Assembly (NCBI GenBank): GCA_036266155.1
Contig: DATANR010000152.1
Span: 28,333 to 92,332, forward strand
Direction: 5' to 3'
Source of the DNA: SIAJ01 sp036266155
Lineage (GTDB): Bacteria; Planctomycetota; Planctomycetia; Gemmatales; Gemmataceae
DNA: 64,000 nucleotides
Within the stretch, counting starts at the first letter, position 1, and each line of letters opens with the position of its first letter. Under the pieces are notes generated by a model. It did no database searches. It worked only from the letters and a program-made list of their open reading frames with translations, and had not been told where the DNA came from. The position numbers were made by a program, and so were the translations under genes. Below, piece after piece: positions 1 through 9,031 of this stretch.

Positions 1-1767
1 AAGCACTTTCCCGCGGAGTTTGCCAAGCTCCGCAAGATGATTGCCAAACGCGATCAACGTGTGTGGGCGGTGGCGCGAAGCGAGTCAGTTTCCGAGCGGA
101 TTGACGACGGCGACACGGGCGAGTTGCCGGTCATCGAAACCACCCAGAAAGCGACCGCGCCGATTCTTCCGCCGAGCGAGGCGGTCAAGTCTTTTACGGT
201 GCCGCCGGGATTCGCGGTCAGTCTGTTCGCATCCGAGGCCGAGTTTCCCGATCTGAAGAAGCCGGTGGCAATGGCGTTTGACGCACGCGGCCGTTTGTGG
301 GTGACGACCATGCCCTCGTATCCCATGTACGTGCCCGGCGAACCGGTCAACGACAAAATACTCGTCTTCGAGGATACAGAGGGTGTCGGCAAAGCGACCA
401 AGGCGAGTGTCTTCGCCGACGGGCTCTACCTGCCGTCCGGGATCGCGCTCGGCGATGGCGGTGCTTATGTCGGATGCCAGCCCAACGTCTGGTTCCTCAA
501 GGACACCAAGGGCACCGGCTCGGCCGATTATCGCGAACGCATTCTCACCGGCTTCGGCAACGCCGACTCGAATCGGGCGGTGAACGATTTTCGCTGGGGC
601 CCGGGCGGCGACCTGTATTTCAACGAGGGAGTCTACAACTACACGCAAGTCGAGACTCCCTACGGCCCGCGTCGAAACTTCAATTCGGCGATCTTTCGCT
701 ATGAGCCGAGGAGCGAAAAGCTCGACGTCCATGTCACCTACAAGTTCGGCAATCCCTGGGGCCACACCTGGGATCGCTGGGGCCAGGAATTCGTCGCCGA
801 CGCGGCCGACGGATCGACCTACTTCGCGACGGCACTCTCTGGCCAAACCGATTACCCGCGCAAGCACGGACCGATCAAAGAGGTCTTTCCCAAGAAATGG
901 CGACCCGCCTGTGGTTGCGTGATTGTTTCGAGTCACAATTTTCCCGACGAATTGCAGGGCGACTACTTGTTCAACAACATGATCGGGTTACAGGGGATTG
1001 TCCGCTACAAACTCGCGGAGGATGGATCCGGGTTCACGGGTACGCCAGCGGAACCGCTTCTGCAGTCGTCGGACCCGAACTTTCGTCCGGTTGATATTCT
1101 CTTCGGGCCGGACGGGGCTCTTTACGTCTGCGACTGGTGCAACCCGATCGTCGGCTACATCGATCATTCTCTCCGCGACCCAAACCGCGATCGGACGCAC
1201 GGACGCATCTGGCGTATCTCGTGCAAGGATCGCCCGCTTGTGCCGCGGCCGAAGATCGACGGCGCATCAATCGCGGAATTGCTGGAATTGCTGAAGGCGC
1301 CCGAAGATTTCACGCGCGATCAAGCGCGACGCGAATTGCGCTTGCGCGATTCACCGCAAGTGATGAGCGCGCTCAAGGCATGGACTGCCGCGCTTGACCC
1401 CAAACACAGCGATCACGACCATCATTTGCTCGAAGCGCTCTGGGTCTACCAGCACCACGATACCGTGAATGATGTCCTGTTACGGCAGGTTCTACAATCG
1501 CCGGACCCGCGGGCGCGTGCCGCGGCGACCCGCGTATTGTGTGCCTGGCGTGACCGCCTGCCCAACGTGTTGTCTTCGTTGCGCACGCTGGTCAACGACG
1601 GTCATCGTCGCGTTCGTCTCGAGGCCGTGCGTGCATTGAGCTTCTTCCGGGACAAGGAAGCACGCGAGATCGCCGTCGAGGTGCGGTCGCATCCGCTGGA
1701 CGACTATCTGAAGTATGTGCTCGATGAAACTCTCGCCACACTCGATCAGCGCTTGAAGCCACGCTAA
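1..1767 (+). CDS. PVC-type membrane-bound dehydrogenase with HEAT-like repeats (5'-partial)
   Basis: The reading frame is open to the first base, so the N-terminus lies outside the window. The visible part resembles the planctomycete/verrucomicrobial putative membrane-bound dehydrogenase family: a six-bladed glucose/sorbosone-dehydrogenase-like propeller with 'VPPGFAVSLFASE', 'PVAMAFDARGRLWV' and 'PVDILFGPDGALYVCDW' blades, ending at 'RTHGRIWRI'. The last ~170 residues are alpha-helical with HEAT-like repeats (RAAATRVL, RRVRLEAVRAL). The C-terminal CxxCH heme domain seen in many relatives is absent, because the gene stops after the helical repeats. The substrate is unknown; extracytoplasmic carbohydrate or alcohol oxidation is inferred from the family. 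Confidence 0.85.
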   Translation, partial: KHFPAEFAKLRKMIAKRDQRVWAVARSESVSERIDDGDTGELPVIETTQKATAPILPPSEAVKSFTVPPGFAVSLFASEAEFPDLKKPVAMAFDARGRLWVTTMPSYPMYVPGEPVNDKILVFEDTEGVGKATKASVFADGLYLPSGIALGDGGAYVGCQPNVWFLKDTKGTGSADYRERILTGFGNADSNRAVNDFRWGPGGDLYFNEGVYNYTQVETPYGPRRNFNSAIFRYEPRSEKLDVHVTYKFGNPWGHTWDRWGQEFVADAADGSTYFATALSGQTDYPRKHGPIKEVFPKKWRPACGCVIVSSHNFPDELQGDYLFNNMIGLQGIVRYKLAEDGSGFTGTPAEPLLQSSDPNFRPVDILFGPDGALYVCDWCNPIVGYIDHSLRDPNRDRTHGRIWRISCKDRPLVPRPKIDGASIAELLELLKAPEDFTRDQARRELRLRDSPQVMSALKAWTAALDPKHSDHDHHLLEALWVYQHHDTVNDVLLRQVLQSPDPRARAAATRVLCAWRDRLPNVLSSLRTLVNDGHRRVRLEAVRALSFFRDKEAREIAVEVRSHPLDDYLKYVLDETLATLDQRLKPR

Positions 1768-1777
1768 ATACGCAACG

Positions 1778-3667
1778 TCAATCCGCGACCTTTTCGTTGA
1801 TCTTCACCGGGATAAACGTGTGCCCAGTGTGGCAGCCGAGACAAAAGCTGAGGCCGCGTGGGCGCACGCCGCTGTAGTGGTCGCCGGCGAGCGCAAAGAA
1901 CGAAGCTGATCGGCCAGACGAATCCTTGGCCTTGGCGGTCCACTTTGCCACCTTGCCGTTCTCATCGAGCCCAGCCAACACGGAGGCGGCGGTCCCCATG
2001 GACGGGACCCACGTGTTCAAATGCCCGGTTTTTTCGAGGGGCGCGACAAACAGGCGCTCCCATTCTCCCACGATGCGGGGCTTGACAGGATCGTCGAATC
2101 GATCGCGGTGGGCGGCAAAGAAGACAACCGACTTGACGGTCTTGGGCGGGGGGATCACCGGTTTCTCGCCGGTGTCGGTCTGCTGGCCGAGAAACGGATC
2201 GGCCGCCGGTTCGTTGATTAGCGAGTTCATCGCCTGGCCAAAGTCGCCTTCGTACTTCTTACCGGAAAGGAGCATGCGCTCCGTGGGGCTGCCATCGCCA
2301 TTGGCTTTGGTCAGCACGTGATCGTGAATCTCGATCGCTCGATGATACACCGCGACCGGTTCGGCATCGACGAACTGCGGATCGTCGAAGACCAATTGCG
2401 GCAGTTGCGGCGTCGACCATTCTTGCGGCAGCAGATAGAGGCCAAATGCCGTCGGCGCCGCGCCGACTGGGGCAGCGGCGTACAACACGAGTTCGCCAGG
2501 ATAGGGGCTCGGACAGCCCATCGTCATTTCGCGTCCATCCTGGTCTTTCGATGGCGCGTAATACATATTCCCCTCGGTCTGGTTCGGCAGTCGGACCCCA
2601 GTCGCGAGGGAACTGGGCGCCGAGCGCAGATAACCCCAATCCGCTTGCGCCAGCCGCAGCCGACCGCCGTCGTCCGGATGCGTCGTCATGAAGACGACGC
2701 GGCCATTGAAGAGGGCCCGTGGTCGCCAGACCGGTTCTGGAATCTTGACCGAAAACCCGAACTGTGTGGCGCCCAAGTTGATTCGACCGCCGGTCCATTG
2801 GTCGGTCGGACCTGTCAAGAACGTGCCGCCTGTGCTCACCGGCCGGACGTCGGCGCCATCTTCGGTCACGGCTTCCCGGTTTCGGCTCCAAAGGCTGAAA
2901 ATGAGCAGGTGTTCGGCGGTCGTCAAGAATGGCCAGCGGTCGTTGTTCCGGTTGGCCGTGAACATGATCGGCTTGGATTCGCCGTTCGTCCACGACCAGA
3001 TTTGCGTTGCGCGACGCGAATGATCTCGACCGAGATCGGGCAGACGGCTGGACGCAAAAACAAAGCCGTCGCCGCGATCAGTGGGATCGACGTCGTCGTA
3101 ATCGAGTTTCCGTCGGTCGTCTTGTTCAAGCATTGAACCATCGGCTGCATACCGCAATGGTGGGAGGGCGACGCAGCCGGGGTCGTCCTGGCCGCCGGTC
3201 AATTGCCGTAGTCCGCGGCCATCCACGCCGACCTCGTAGATGCGCCAGCGGCCCGGATCGGGCGGCGCTCGACGACCGGCGAAGAGAATGCGTTTGCCGT
3301 CAATCGAAACGGAAGGGCTCATGACGTCGATCAAGGTCCCGCCGTCACGAAGCTCGCGTCCCCACGTCAACTCGTAGACTTTGCCGTCGGGATCCAAGAG
3401 TCGCAGCCGGCCTTCGGCAGCCGCCCAAGGAATCGTTCCAGGATAAGTGAACCCCTCGGCCTCGGGAGCCGGCGCTACGAAACTCGCCGGCTCGGTCCGC
3501 GAGGTGAAGACGATCGGGACCTTCGGTTTGGAATGAACATAGGCCTGGAGGTCGGGCGCTTCCGAAACGCCCATGCCGCCAAGCAACTGGTAAAGAACGA
3601 CCGCCGCCACGACGAGAACGACCACCATCCCAATGGCGGTATATATGAGCTGGCTTCGACGGATCAT
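1778..3667 (-). CDS. Membrane-anchored TolB/HzsA-like propeller protein with C-terminal heme motif
   Basis: A 629-residue protein starting at 'MIRRSQLIY'. The open frame extends 27 codons upstream but without a membrane segment. Residues ~8-30 form one hydrophobic anchor; the rest should be extracytoplasmic. TolB/PD40-like blades are visible ('SPSVSIDGKRILFAGRR', 'WRIYEVGVDGRGLRQLT'). The C-terminus carries one c-type heme motif, CLGCH (C609, C612, H613), followed by a second nearby His. The arrangement resembles planctomycete proteins annotated with the hydrazine-synthase alpha-subunit middle domain; that likeness concerns the fold and does not imply hydrazine synthesis. It converges on the dehydrogenase gene with a 10-bp gap. 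An electron-transfer role is inferred. Confidence 0.75.
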   Translation of the reverse strand: MIRRSQLIYTAIGMVVVLVVAAVVLYQLLGGMGVSEAPDLQAYVHSKPKVPIVFTSRTEPASFVAPAPEAEGFTYPGTIPWAAAEGRLRLLDPDGKVYELTWGRELRDGGTLIDVMSPSVSIDGKRILFAGRRAPPDPGRWRIYEVGVDGRGLRQLTGGQDDPGCVALPPLRYAADGSMLEQDDRRKLDYDDVDPTDRGDGFVFASSRLPDLGRDHSRRATQIWSWTNGESKPIMFTANRNNDRWPFLTTAEHLLIFSLWSRNREAVTEDGADVRPVSTGGTFLTGPTDQWTGGRINLGATQFGFSVKIPEPVWRPRALFNGRVVFMTTHPDDGGRLRLAQADWGYLRSAPSSLATGVRLPNQTEGNMYYAPSKDQDGREMTMGCPSPYPGELVLYAAAPVGAAPTAFGLYLLPQEWSTPQLPQLVFDDPQFVDAEPVAVYHRAIEIHDHVLTKANGDGSPTERMLLSGKKYEGDFGQAMNSLINEPAADPFLGQQTDTGEKPVIPPPKTVKSVVFFAAHRDRFDDPVKPRIVGEWERLFVAPLEKTGHLNTWVPSMGTAASVLAGLDENGKVAKWTAKAKDSSGRSASFFALAGDHYSGVRPRGLSFCLGCHTGHTFIPVKINEKVAD

Positions 3668-3717
3668 CGGCACACGAGCGGATGGAAGACAAGAAATGGC
3701 GAGGGTGTCTAAGTGAA

Positions 3718-3756
3718 CACGGCCGGCGCCGGGACAGCGTCCCGTCACCGGCCGTG
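3718..3756 (-). terminator. Nested GC-rich hairpin downstream of the DUF1559 gene
   Basis: Perfect 9-bp arms cacggccgg/ccggccgtg (3718-3726 and 3748-3756) enclose a second hairpin gggac/gtccc (3731-3735 and 3739-3743). It lies 38 nt past the stop of the minus-strand DUF1559 gene and before the next minus-strand gene. There is no T-run, so intrinsic termination is uncertain; it may instead stabilise the mRNA 3' end. Confidence 0.5.
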
Positions 3757-3793
3757 CACGTCACAATCTATTCTACGCCAGACGACCAAACGC

Positions 3794-4837
3794 TTAGTAG
3801 TTCGGGATCACCTGGCCGTCGTTCGCCGCGTTGATCATCCACCACGTCTGCTGGGAGATCGAGTTGCGGATGAACCGAACGCTGCCGTCGCACAGCACGG
3901 CATTGACGCCGCCAGAGTGACGGCTACGAGCCGTGGCCTGGTTGCTGTTGCAGCTCGTCCAGTTGCTCAGGTTGCGGGTAGGAACGTTTGGCGCGTCGCG
4001 GATGTCGTCTGAACAATCGCGATTCGGGCCGTCATTCGGCAGCTGGCAATCGCCGTCCGCATGAGCCACGATGGCGCTGGAGCCGGCCAAACCGAATGCC
4101 CACACGCCGCGCGGATCGTTAGCAACGCCGGTTCCCGTCAACACTTCGCTGGCCATGATCGTATTCGAGGCACCGTCCGGAACCGTCGCCACGCCCATGC
4201 CAATCTTGCCGCCGGTCGTCGCGGTCCAAACCGAGAACGGCCCCTGGCCCGCGTAACCCCACGGTCCGCCCGAGCTGCTGCCGCCGTTGAGGCGGGAGCC
4301 GTAGTGGTAGTGCGGGCCGAAGTTGGCCGCGTAGTTGCCGCGCGCCCAACCGGTCAAATTGGCCAGCGGCAAGCTGCACTGCGTCGTGTTGCCGTCCGAC
4401 GGGCACATGTAGGTCTTGACCGTCTGCCCGCGGACGTTCGCCCACGTGGCATCAAGGCCCGCACCCGTATTGTTCATCGCCACCCAGTAGTTGATGCTGT
4501 TGGCGACCGAGTTGAACAGGTTGTCCTGTTCAACGTACGGCAGGATCAAGACGGCCCAGTTCGGCCCGATTTCGCTGCTGTACGGGTAGTCGCTGTAGTT
4601 CCGCATCAGGACGCCTGGCGGGAAACCACCGTTCGTGTCGTTGTAGTTGTGCATCGCCAACCCGATTTGCTTCAGGTTGTTCGAGCACTTCATGCGATTC
4701 GCAGCCTCGCGAATCTTCTGTACGGCGGGGAGCAGCAGGCCGATCAAGATCGCGATGATAGCGATCACGACCAACAATTCGATGAGCGTGAAGCCCTGCC
4801 GTCCCGAGCGTCTCTTCAACGCGGAGAGGACCATCAT
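3794..4837 (-). CDS. DUF1559 protein with prepilin-type N-terminal cleavage/methylation signal
   Basis: 347 residues. The start at 4837 is chosen because GGGAG lies 5 nt upstream; the frame itself extends 13 codons further. The N-terminus has a type IV pilin-like signal: basic residues, then GFTLIELLVVIAIIAIL and a hydrophobic helix of about 20 residues. Next comes the DUF1559 hallmark 'LLPAVQKIREAANRMKCSNN', and near the C-terminus 'SGGVNAVLCDGSVRFI', the H-x-G box typical of the family. Planctomycetes carry tens to hundreds of paralogues per genome. Export and pseudopilin-like assembly are inferred from the signal; the function is unknown. Confidence 0.95.
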   Translation of the reverse strand: MMVLSALKRRSGRQGFTLIELLVVIAIIAILIGLLLPAVQKIREAANRMKCSNNLKQIGLAMHNYNDTNGGFPPGVLMRNYSDYPYSSEIGPNWAVLILPYVEQDNLFNSVANSINYWVAMNNTGAGLDATWANVRGQTVKTYMCPSDGNTTQCSLPLANLTGWARGNYAANFGPHYHYGSRLNGGSSSGGPWGYAGQGPFSVWTATTGGKIGMGVATVPDGASNTIMASEVLTGTGVANDPRGVWAFGLAGSSAIVAHADGDCQLPNDGPNRDCSDDIRDAPNVPTRNLSNWTSCNSNQATARSRHSGGVNAVLCDGSVRFIRNSISQQTWWMINAANDGQVIPNY

Positions 4838-5042
4838 AAAAACTCCCGATGAGAATGAGGAGAGTATCTCAATCAAGAATGTTAAACGACTTGTAACCGA
4901 TTGTCCATAGGTTTCCTCACGACTTTTTCACGGTGTACGACGTCAGCGACCCGGTGATTTCGACCCCAGTTCTCGCCAGACCTTACCACTTGGGTATGAT
5001 TCCGCTCCAATAACCCTCCGCCCCTCCGAGAGCATTACAGAA

Positions 5043-6920
5043 ATGCGCTGTTTCTGCTTCGTCGCGTCGCTCGTCTTTTCGGGCCTCGCGGCAGCCGGTT
5101 CTTCCAGCAGCTTACTTGACGTTCATCCGGGCGGGAAACAGCTGCTCGTTGCCAATACCGATGGCGGCACGATCACGCTCGTTGACTTAGTGGGCCGCAA
5201 AGCCATCCGCGAGGTGCCCGTCGGCGATCACCCGGAGGCCGTTGCCTGGATCGGTTCCGGCCCGCTGGCGATCGCGACGGTTTATCGCGACGACAAGATC
5301 GTGCTTATCGATACAGAGGCCGGAACCGTCGTCGCAACGATCAAGTGCCCGGCCGAACCCTATGGCATCGTGGTGACGCGTGACGGCAAACACGCGTACG
5401 TCAGCCACGATTACCCCGGGCTTGTCAGTGAAATCGACCTCGACGCCCGCAAGCTCACTCGTTCGATCCCCGCGGGCGAGTGGTGTCGGGGAATCGCCCT
5501 GACGCCGGATGAATCGCGCGTCTACGTGACCAACTTCTACACCGCGACTCTCAGTGCAATCGATTTGCAGTCCGGCAAGGTCGTCGACACCTGGCCTGGC
5601 CGACCGTCGGACAATCTATGCCGCCATGTTGTTGTTCACCCGACGCGCCCCAAAGCCTACTTGTCGCACCTGCGCAGCCTGACGCACATCTTCAACGCAC
5701 GCGGCAGCATCTTCCCGGAACTATCGATTTGCACGTTGACGCCCGCGAAGGCCGACGAGAAACGTCGCGTCGCCATCTCGCTCGATACTTTCAACGGCGT
5801 TTACGTGACGGCCAACCCGTGGGAATCGGCCATCAGCCCCGACGCGCGAACCTTCGTGACCATCTACGCCGGCACGAACGACATGAACTACTCGGCCGTT
5901 GTCGACGACGACTATCAGGAAGTCGATCGCACCGGCGTGGTGCCGGTCGGCAAGCACCCGCGTGCGGTCAAGTATCGGCCGGACGGCAAGGAGTTGTACG
6001 TCTATTCGACGCTCGACTTCAGCGTCGACGTTTTCGACACGAGCCGCAGTCGGCCGTCAAAGGTGACGTCGATCAAGGTGACAGCACCGCCGGTCACGCC
6101 CGAATGGGTCCGCGGCAAGGAACTGTTCGTCACCACCTTGCCCCCGATGACGCGGGCCAAGTGGATCAGTTGCTCGGGTTGCCATCCGGATGGTGCTCAA
6201 GATGGCCGGGTGTGGCAGAATCCGGAGGGGCCGCGCAAGACGCCGCCGCTCTGGGGCCTGGCGCACACGCATCCGCTGCACTATTCCGCCGACCGCGATG
6301 AAGTGCAGGACTTCGAATACACCATCCGCGGCAAGCTCATGGGCGGCTCGGGATTGCTCAAGGGCGCGATCAAGCCGCGACTCGGTTTCCTACCGGCCGC
6401 TGAACTGGAAGAGAACACCAGCGGCCGATCAAAGGATCTGGACGCCCTGGCCATCTACACGAACTCGTTCCAACCGAAGCTGTCGCCGCACATCGAGGCG
6501 CCTGGCAAGTTAACTGCCGAGGCCGAGCGCGGCAAGAAACTGTTCTTCGACAAGACGGTCGGCTGCGCGACCTGCCACAGCGGTCCGTACTACACCGACA
6601 GCCGGCTCGAAAAACCATACCTGGTGCATAACGTCGGCACCGGCGACGGTCCAACCGAGAAGATGCCGCCCGAGTACGACACGCCGACGCTGCTCGGCAT
6701 CTACCGTTCGCCGCCGTACCTGCACGACGGGCGAGCGAAGACGCTGATGGACGTGCTCACGACCGCCAACCCGAAGGATCAACACGGCAAGACGAGCCAT
6801 TTGACCAAAGAGCAGCTGGCGGAAATCGTCGCGTTTGTCAAGTCATTGCCGTACGAAACGCCTGCAGACGAGACGCCAAACACGGTGCCGTGGCGGGTGA
6901 AGTTGAAGCGGGTGGATTGA
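5043..6920 (+). CDS. Exported YVTN-type beta-propeller fused to a di-heme cytochrome c peroxidase-like domain
   Basis: A 625-residue exported protein (signal peptide MRCFCFVASLVFSGLAAAG). Residues ~25-365 contain repeated YVTN-like blades ('HPGGKQLLVANTDGGTITLVDL', 'TPDESRVYVTNFYTATLSAIDL'). Two c-type heme motifs follow: CSGCH at residues 377-381 and CATCH at 508-512. The end, 'TPTLLGIYRSPPYLHDGRAKTLMDVL', matches the MauG/di-heme peroxidase family. A periplasmic electron-transfer role is inferred. The upstream gap is shared with the divergent DUF1559 gene and includes a TATGAT hexamer at 4995-5000 that could be a -10 box, though no convincing -35 accompanies it. Confidence 0.88.
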   Translation: MRCFCFVASLVFSGLAAAGSSSSLLDVHPGGKQLLVANTDGGTITLVDLVGRKAIREVPVGDHPEAVAWIGSGPLAIATVYRDDKIVLIDTEAGTVVATIKCPAEPYGIVVTRDGKHAYVSHDYPGLVSEIDLDARKLTRSIPAGEWCRGIALTPDESRVYVTNFYTATLSAIDLQSGKVVDTWPGRPSDNLCRHVVVHPTRPKAYLSHLRSLTHIFNARGSIFPELSICTLTPAKADEKRRVAISLDTFNGVYVTANPWESAISPDARTFVTIYAGTNDMNYSAVVDDDYQEVDRTGVVPVGKHPRAVKYRPDGKELYVYSTLDFSVDVFDTSRSRPSKVTSIKVTAPPVTPEWVRGKELFVTTLPPMTRAKWISCSGCHPDGAQDGRVWQNPEGPRKTPPLWGLAHTHPLHYSADRDEVQDFEYTIRGKLMGGSGLLKGAIKPRLGFLPAAELEENTSGRSKDLDALAIYTNSFQPKLSPHIEAPGKLTAEAERGKKLFFDKTVGCATCHSGPYYTDSRLEKPYLVHNVGTGDGPTEKMPPEYDTPTLLGIYRSPPYLHDGRAKTLMDVLTTANPKDQHGKTSHLTKEQLAEIVAFVKSLPYETPADETPNTVPWRVKLKRVD

Positions 6921-6928
6921 CCGCGAAA

Positions 6929-7333
6929 TCAATGAGGGGAGTGGGCCTTGAAAAGGTCTTTAAGGTCATCCAATCGAGACATGAAATCCGCCAGCCTGAC
7001 GCGCAATTCAATCCGGATAGCCGGTGGGCATTGAGCAGCTTCTACAATCCCCGAAACGTCACGGGCCAACTGTTCTAGTTGTGGCTGCAAGTTTCGAAAT
7101 CGGCGGACCGAGCGATCTCGCCTTTCAGAATCTTCCCTAAGTTCCGCTGTCGAAATCGAGCCCAATCGGCTCTTTTCTTGAACCGCGAGTACCTCAGCGA
7201 ACAAGGTTTCCAACTTCGCGGTATAGATTCCCAAAAGATCGGCCAGGCGGGCCAATTCGTTAGAATTCAGACCGCCCACGGAACGAATCGTTTGGCCCGA
7301 TGGAGCCGGTCCCAATTGGGTGTCAGCACTCAT
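6929..7333 (-). CDS. Small helical protein translationally coupled to the upstream GTPase
   Basis: 134 residues starting at MSADTQ. The ATG overlaps the GTPase stop codon as ATGA (7330-7333), which indicates an operon and probable coupled translation. After a Gly/Pro/Ser-rich N-terminus of about 25 residues, the sequence is almost wholly helical with charged heptad-like patterns ('ADLLGIYTAKLETLFAEVL', 'RLADFMSRLDDLKDLFKA'), suggesting coiled coils. No signal peptide or membrane segment is seen and the family was not recognised. From gene order it is the likely partner or regulator of the GTPase. Confidence 0.75.
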   Translation of the reverse strand: MSADTQLGPAPSGQTIRSVGGLNSNELARLADLLGIYTAKLETLFAEVLAVQEKSRLGSISTAELREDSERRDRSVRRFRNLQPQLEQLARDVSGIVEAAQCPPAIRIELRVRLADFMSRLDDLKDLFKAHSPH

Positions 7334-8175
7334 GCCCGCTCCTCCCACTGTCGCAACGCATCCACGGTCTCAAGCAGCCGTCGCAACGATTGTATCTGAT
7401 GCGCCTGGTCGTAACCTGACGCATTCAGCTTCAGTTTCTCGCCGCTCAAAGTTGTGAAGTTACTGATCACCAATGATGTAAACGCCAATTCTCGCTGACA
7501 CTTTCGGGGATCCGATGAACCTAAGGCTTCGGCGATCGCAACTGCGTATTCACCTTCCCGATAATGCCGATCCACTTCCGCTTGGTCGGGCCACCAGAGG
7601 TCTTGTTTGCCGACGACCGTCAGCAACCAAACCTTATTCTTGCATAAGCGGACGGCGGGAAGCAACCGCAGAAGCGCTTCCATTTCGTCCGCTCGGCCGG
7701 CACTCAGCAGAGATTGCAAGAATTCAGGCTTATTTCCTTGGTAGAGCTTATGGTCCTTGTAGTTGGGAAGTGGAATGGAGTGGTGCCCGAACGCAGTCAC
7801 GACGATAACACCGCGGTAAGCCCCCGCCGCCAAGTCATTCAACAGATCAGACCAGGTAGCGTCTCGACGGTGTCGCTGGCCAGGTGGCACAACAACTTCG
7901 ACTCCTGGGGCATCTTTGAGGGTGAATTCCTCGATGCCGAGGTCCTCGTTGTAAAGGCCCGGCGGATCAAGCAAAAGGTCATAGCGACCTGACAAAAATC
8001 GAGCGAGAGTGGTCTTTCCGACTCCGCCGGGGCCAAGGATCAGGATACCAGGCGTGCTTTCCGGCTTCCCTTTCCCAGAAAACCAGTCGCGGAGATTGCC
8101 GATCAACTGCCCGATCGCCTCCCGGCGATCCCAGACCCAGTTCACGATCCTCCAACCGGTTTCTTCGTCGGCCAT
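7330..8175 (-). CDS. P-loop GTPase-like protein (possible conflict-system component)
   Basis: 281 residues, ATG at 8175 with GGAG seven nt upstream. G1/Walker A is GPGGVGKTT (residues 48-56) and the G3-like motif is DAPG (88-91). The G4 position reads VVGKQD (187-192), in which the usual N/T of NKxD is Gly, so nucleotide specificity is uncertain. Between G3 and G4 a strand-turn-helix segment (RGVIVVTAFGHHS) fits a Ras-like TRAFAC core. The N-terminus has an amphipathic helix rich in Trp (WRIVNWVWDRR) that may contact a membrane or partner. No transmembrane segment is present. It heads a two-gene operon. Similar stand-alone GTPases occur in bacterial immune or stress operons, but nothing here proves that role. 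Confidence 0.8.
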   Translation of the reverse strand: MADEETGWRIVNWVWDRREAIGQLIGNLRDWFSGKGKPESTPGILILGPGGVGKTTLARFLSGRYDLLLDPPGLYNEDLGIEEFTLKDAPGVEVVVPPGQRHRRDATWSDLLNDLAAGAYRGVIVVTAFGHHSIPLPNYKDHKLYQGNKPEFLQSLLSAGRADEMEALLRLLPAVRLCKNKVWLLTVVGKQDLWWPDQAEVDRHYREGEYAVAIAEALGSSDPRKCQRELAFTSLVISNFTTLSGEKLKLNASGYDQAHQIQSLRRLLETVDALRQWEERA

Positions 8176-8390
8176 TGCGGCACTCCAACCACAGAACGTA
8201 GTTTACCGAACTATTGGCAACTCAAAACACAGAAACCTACCGCCAGCCGACCTTGCCCGCCCGTCATCACCGGATGATTCACGACGTTACTGTAGTCGCC
8301 TCTTCACGAAATTCTTGCCTCGCCGCTCGCCGACCAGCTATCCTGCCGGTGGAGACCAACTCGCTGTCACATCCTGATTGGAGCAAATGC

Positions 8391-8927
8391 ATGCGCAACT
8401 TCGTTTGGGCCGGCGTCGCTTGGGCCGTCGTGGCCGTGGGCGCCAGGGCCGAGGACAAGAAACCCGCTGGAGGGGACGACAAGGGCGTCAGTCTGGCCAA
8501 GGTGAAGAAGCTGATCGGCACCTGGGTCGCCGAGGACGACAAGGGGCAGCCGACCGAAACAGTCGTGTCTGTCTTCAAACTCACGGCCGCGGGCAGCGCC
8601 GTGCAGGAGACGATCTTTCCGGGCCAGCCACACGAGATGGTTTCCGTCTATCACATGGACGGCAAAGACCTCGTGATGACGCACTACTGTGCCGCGGGCA
8701 ACCAGCCGAAGATGAAGGTCGATCCGAAGGGCAAGGACAACGAGTTGAAGTTCGTGTTCGCCGGCGGGAGCAATCTCGACCCCGCGAAAGACATGCACAT
8801 GCACGAAGGGTCGATCTCGTGGACCGACGACGACCACATCGTCTGGTCATGGCAGGGCTACATGGACGGCAAGCCGGTTAAGGACCACGCCATTTCGATG
8901 AAGCTGGTGCGCAAAAAAGCAAAGTAA
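8391..8927 (+). CDS. Small exported protein, DUF1579-like
   Basis: 178 residues starting at MRNFVWAGVAW. The open frame extends 59 codons upstream, but the signal peptide (cleavage near GARA-ED) fixes this start. The mature part begins with a Lys-rich linker, then 'LIGTWVAEDDKGQPTETVV', beta-rich segments and 'DDHIVWSWQGYMDGKPVKDHAI', a pattern of lipocalin-like exported planctomycete proteins. No catalytic motif is visible. It is convergent with the next gene across a palindrome. Confidence 0.75.
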   Translation: MRNFVWAGVAWAVVAVGARAEDKKPAGGDDKGVSLAKVKKLIGTWVAEDDKGQPTETVVSVFKLTAAGSAVQETIFPGQPHEMVSVYHMDGKDLVMTHYCAAGNQPKMKVDPKGKDNELKFVFAGGSNLDPAKDMHMHEGSISWTDDDHIVWSWQGYMDGKPVKDHAISMKLVRKKAK

Positions 8928-8943
8928 GGATTAGGCGAGCGGA

Positions 8944-8961
8944 GTCCCGGCGCGCCGGGAC
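8944..8961. terminator. Perfect 18-bp palindrome between convergent genes
   Basis: gtcccggcg/cgccgggac is perfectly self-complementary and sits 17 nt after the plus-strand stop and 70 nt before the minus-strand stop. There is no loop and no T-tract, so it may act as a bidirectional terminator or be a short dispersed repeat. Confidence 0.4.
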
Positions 8962-9031
8962 CCGATGATTCCGACATCGAGCGGCTTAACCTGCGTAAGC
9001 CGCTCCAACACCTCTGCCCCGATCATTGGCT

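Noticed and set aside
85..936. Long minus-strand frame opposite the first gene
   Set aside because: Typical antisense shadow in GC-rich DNA; Arg/Val-rich without motifs.
1778..3667. Hydrazine synthase subunit
   Set aside because: Only the propeller style and one CxxCH are shared; no hzs partners or anammox context.
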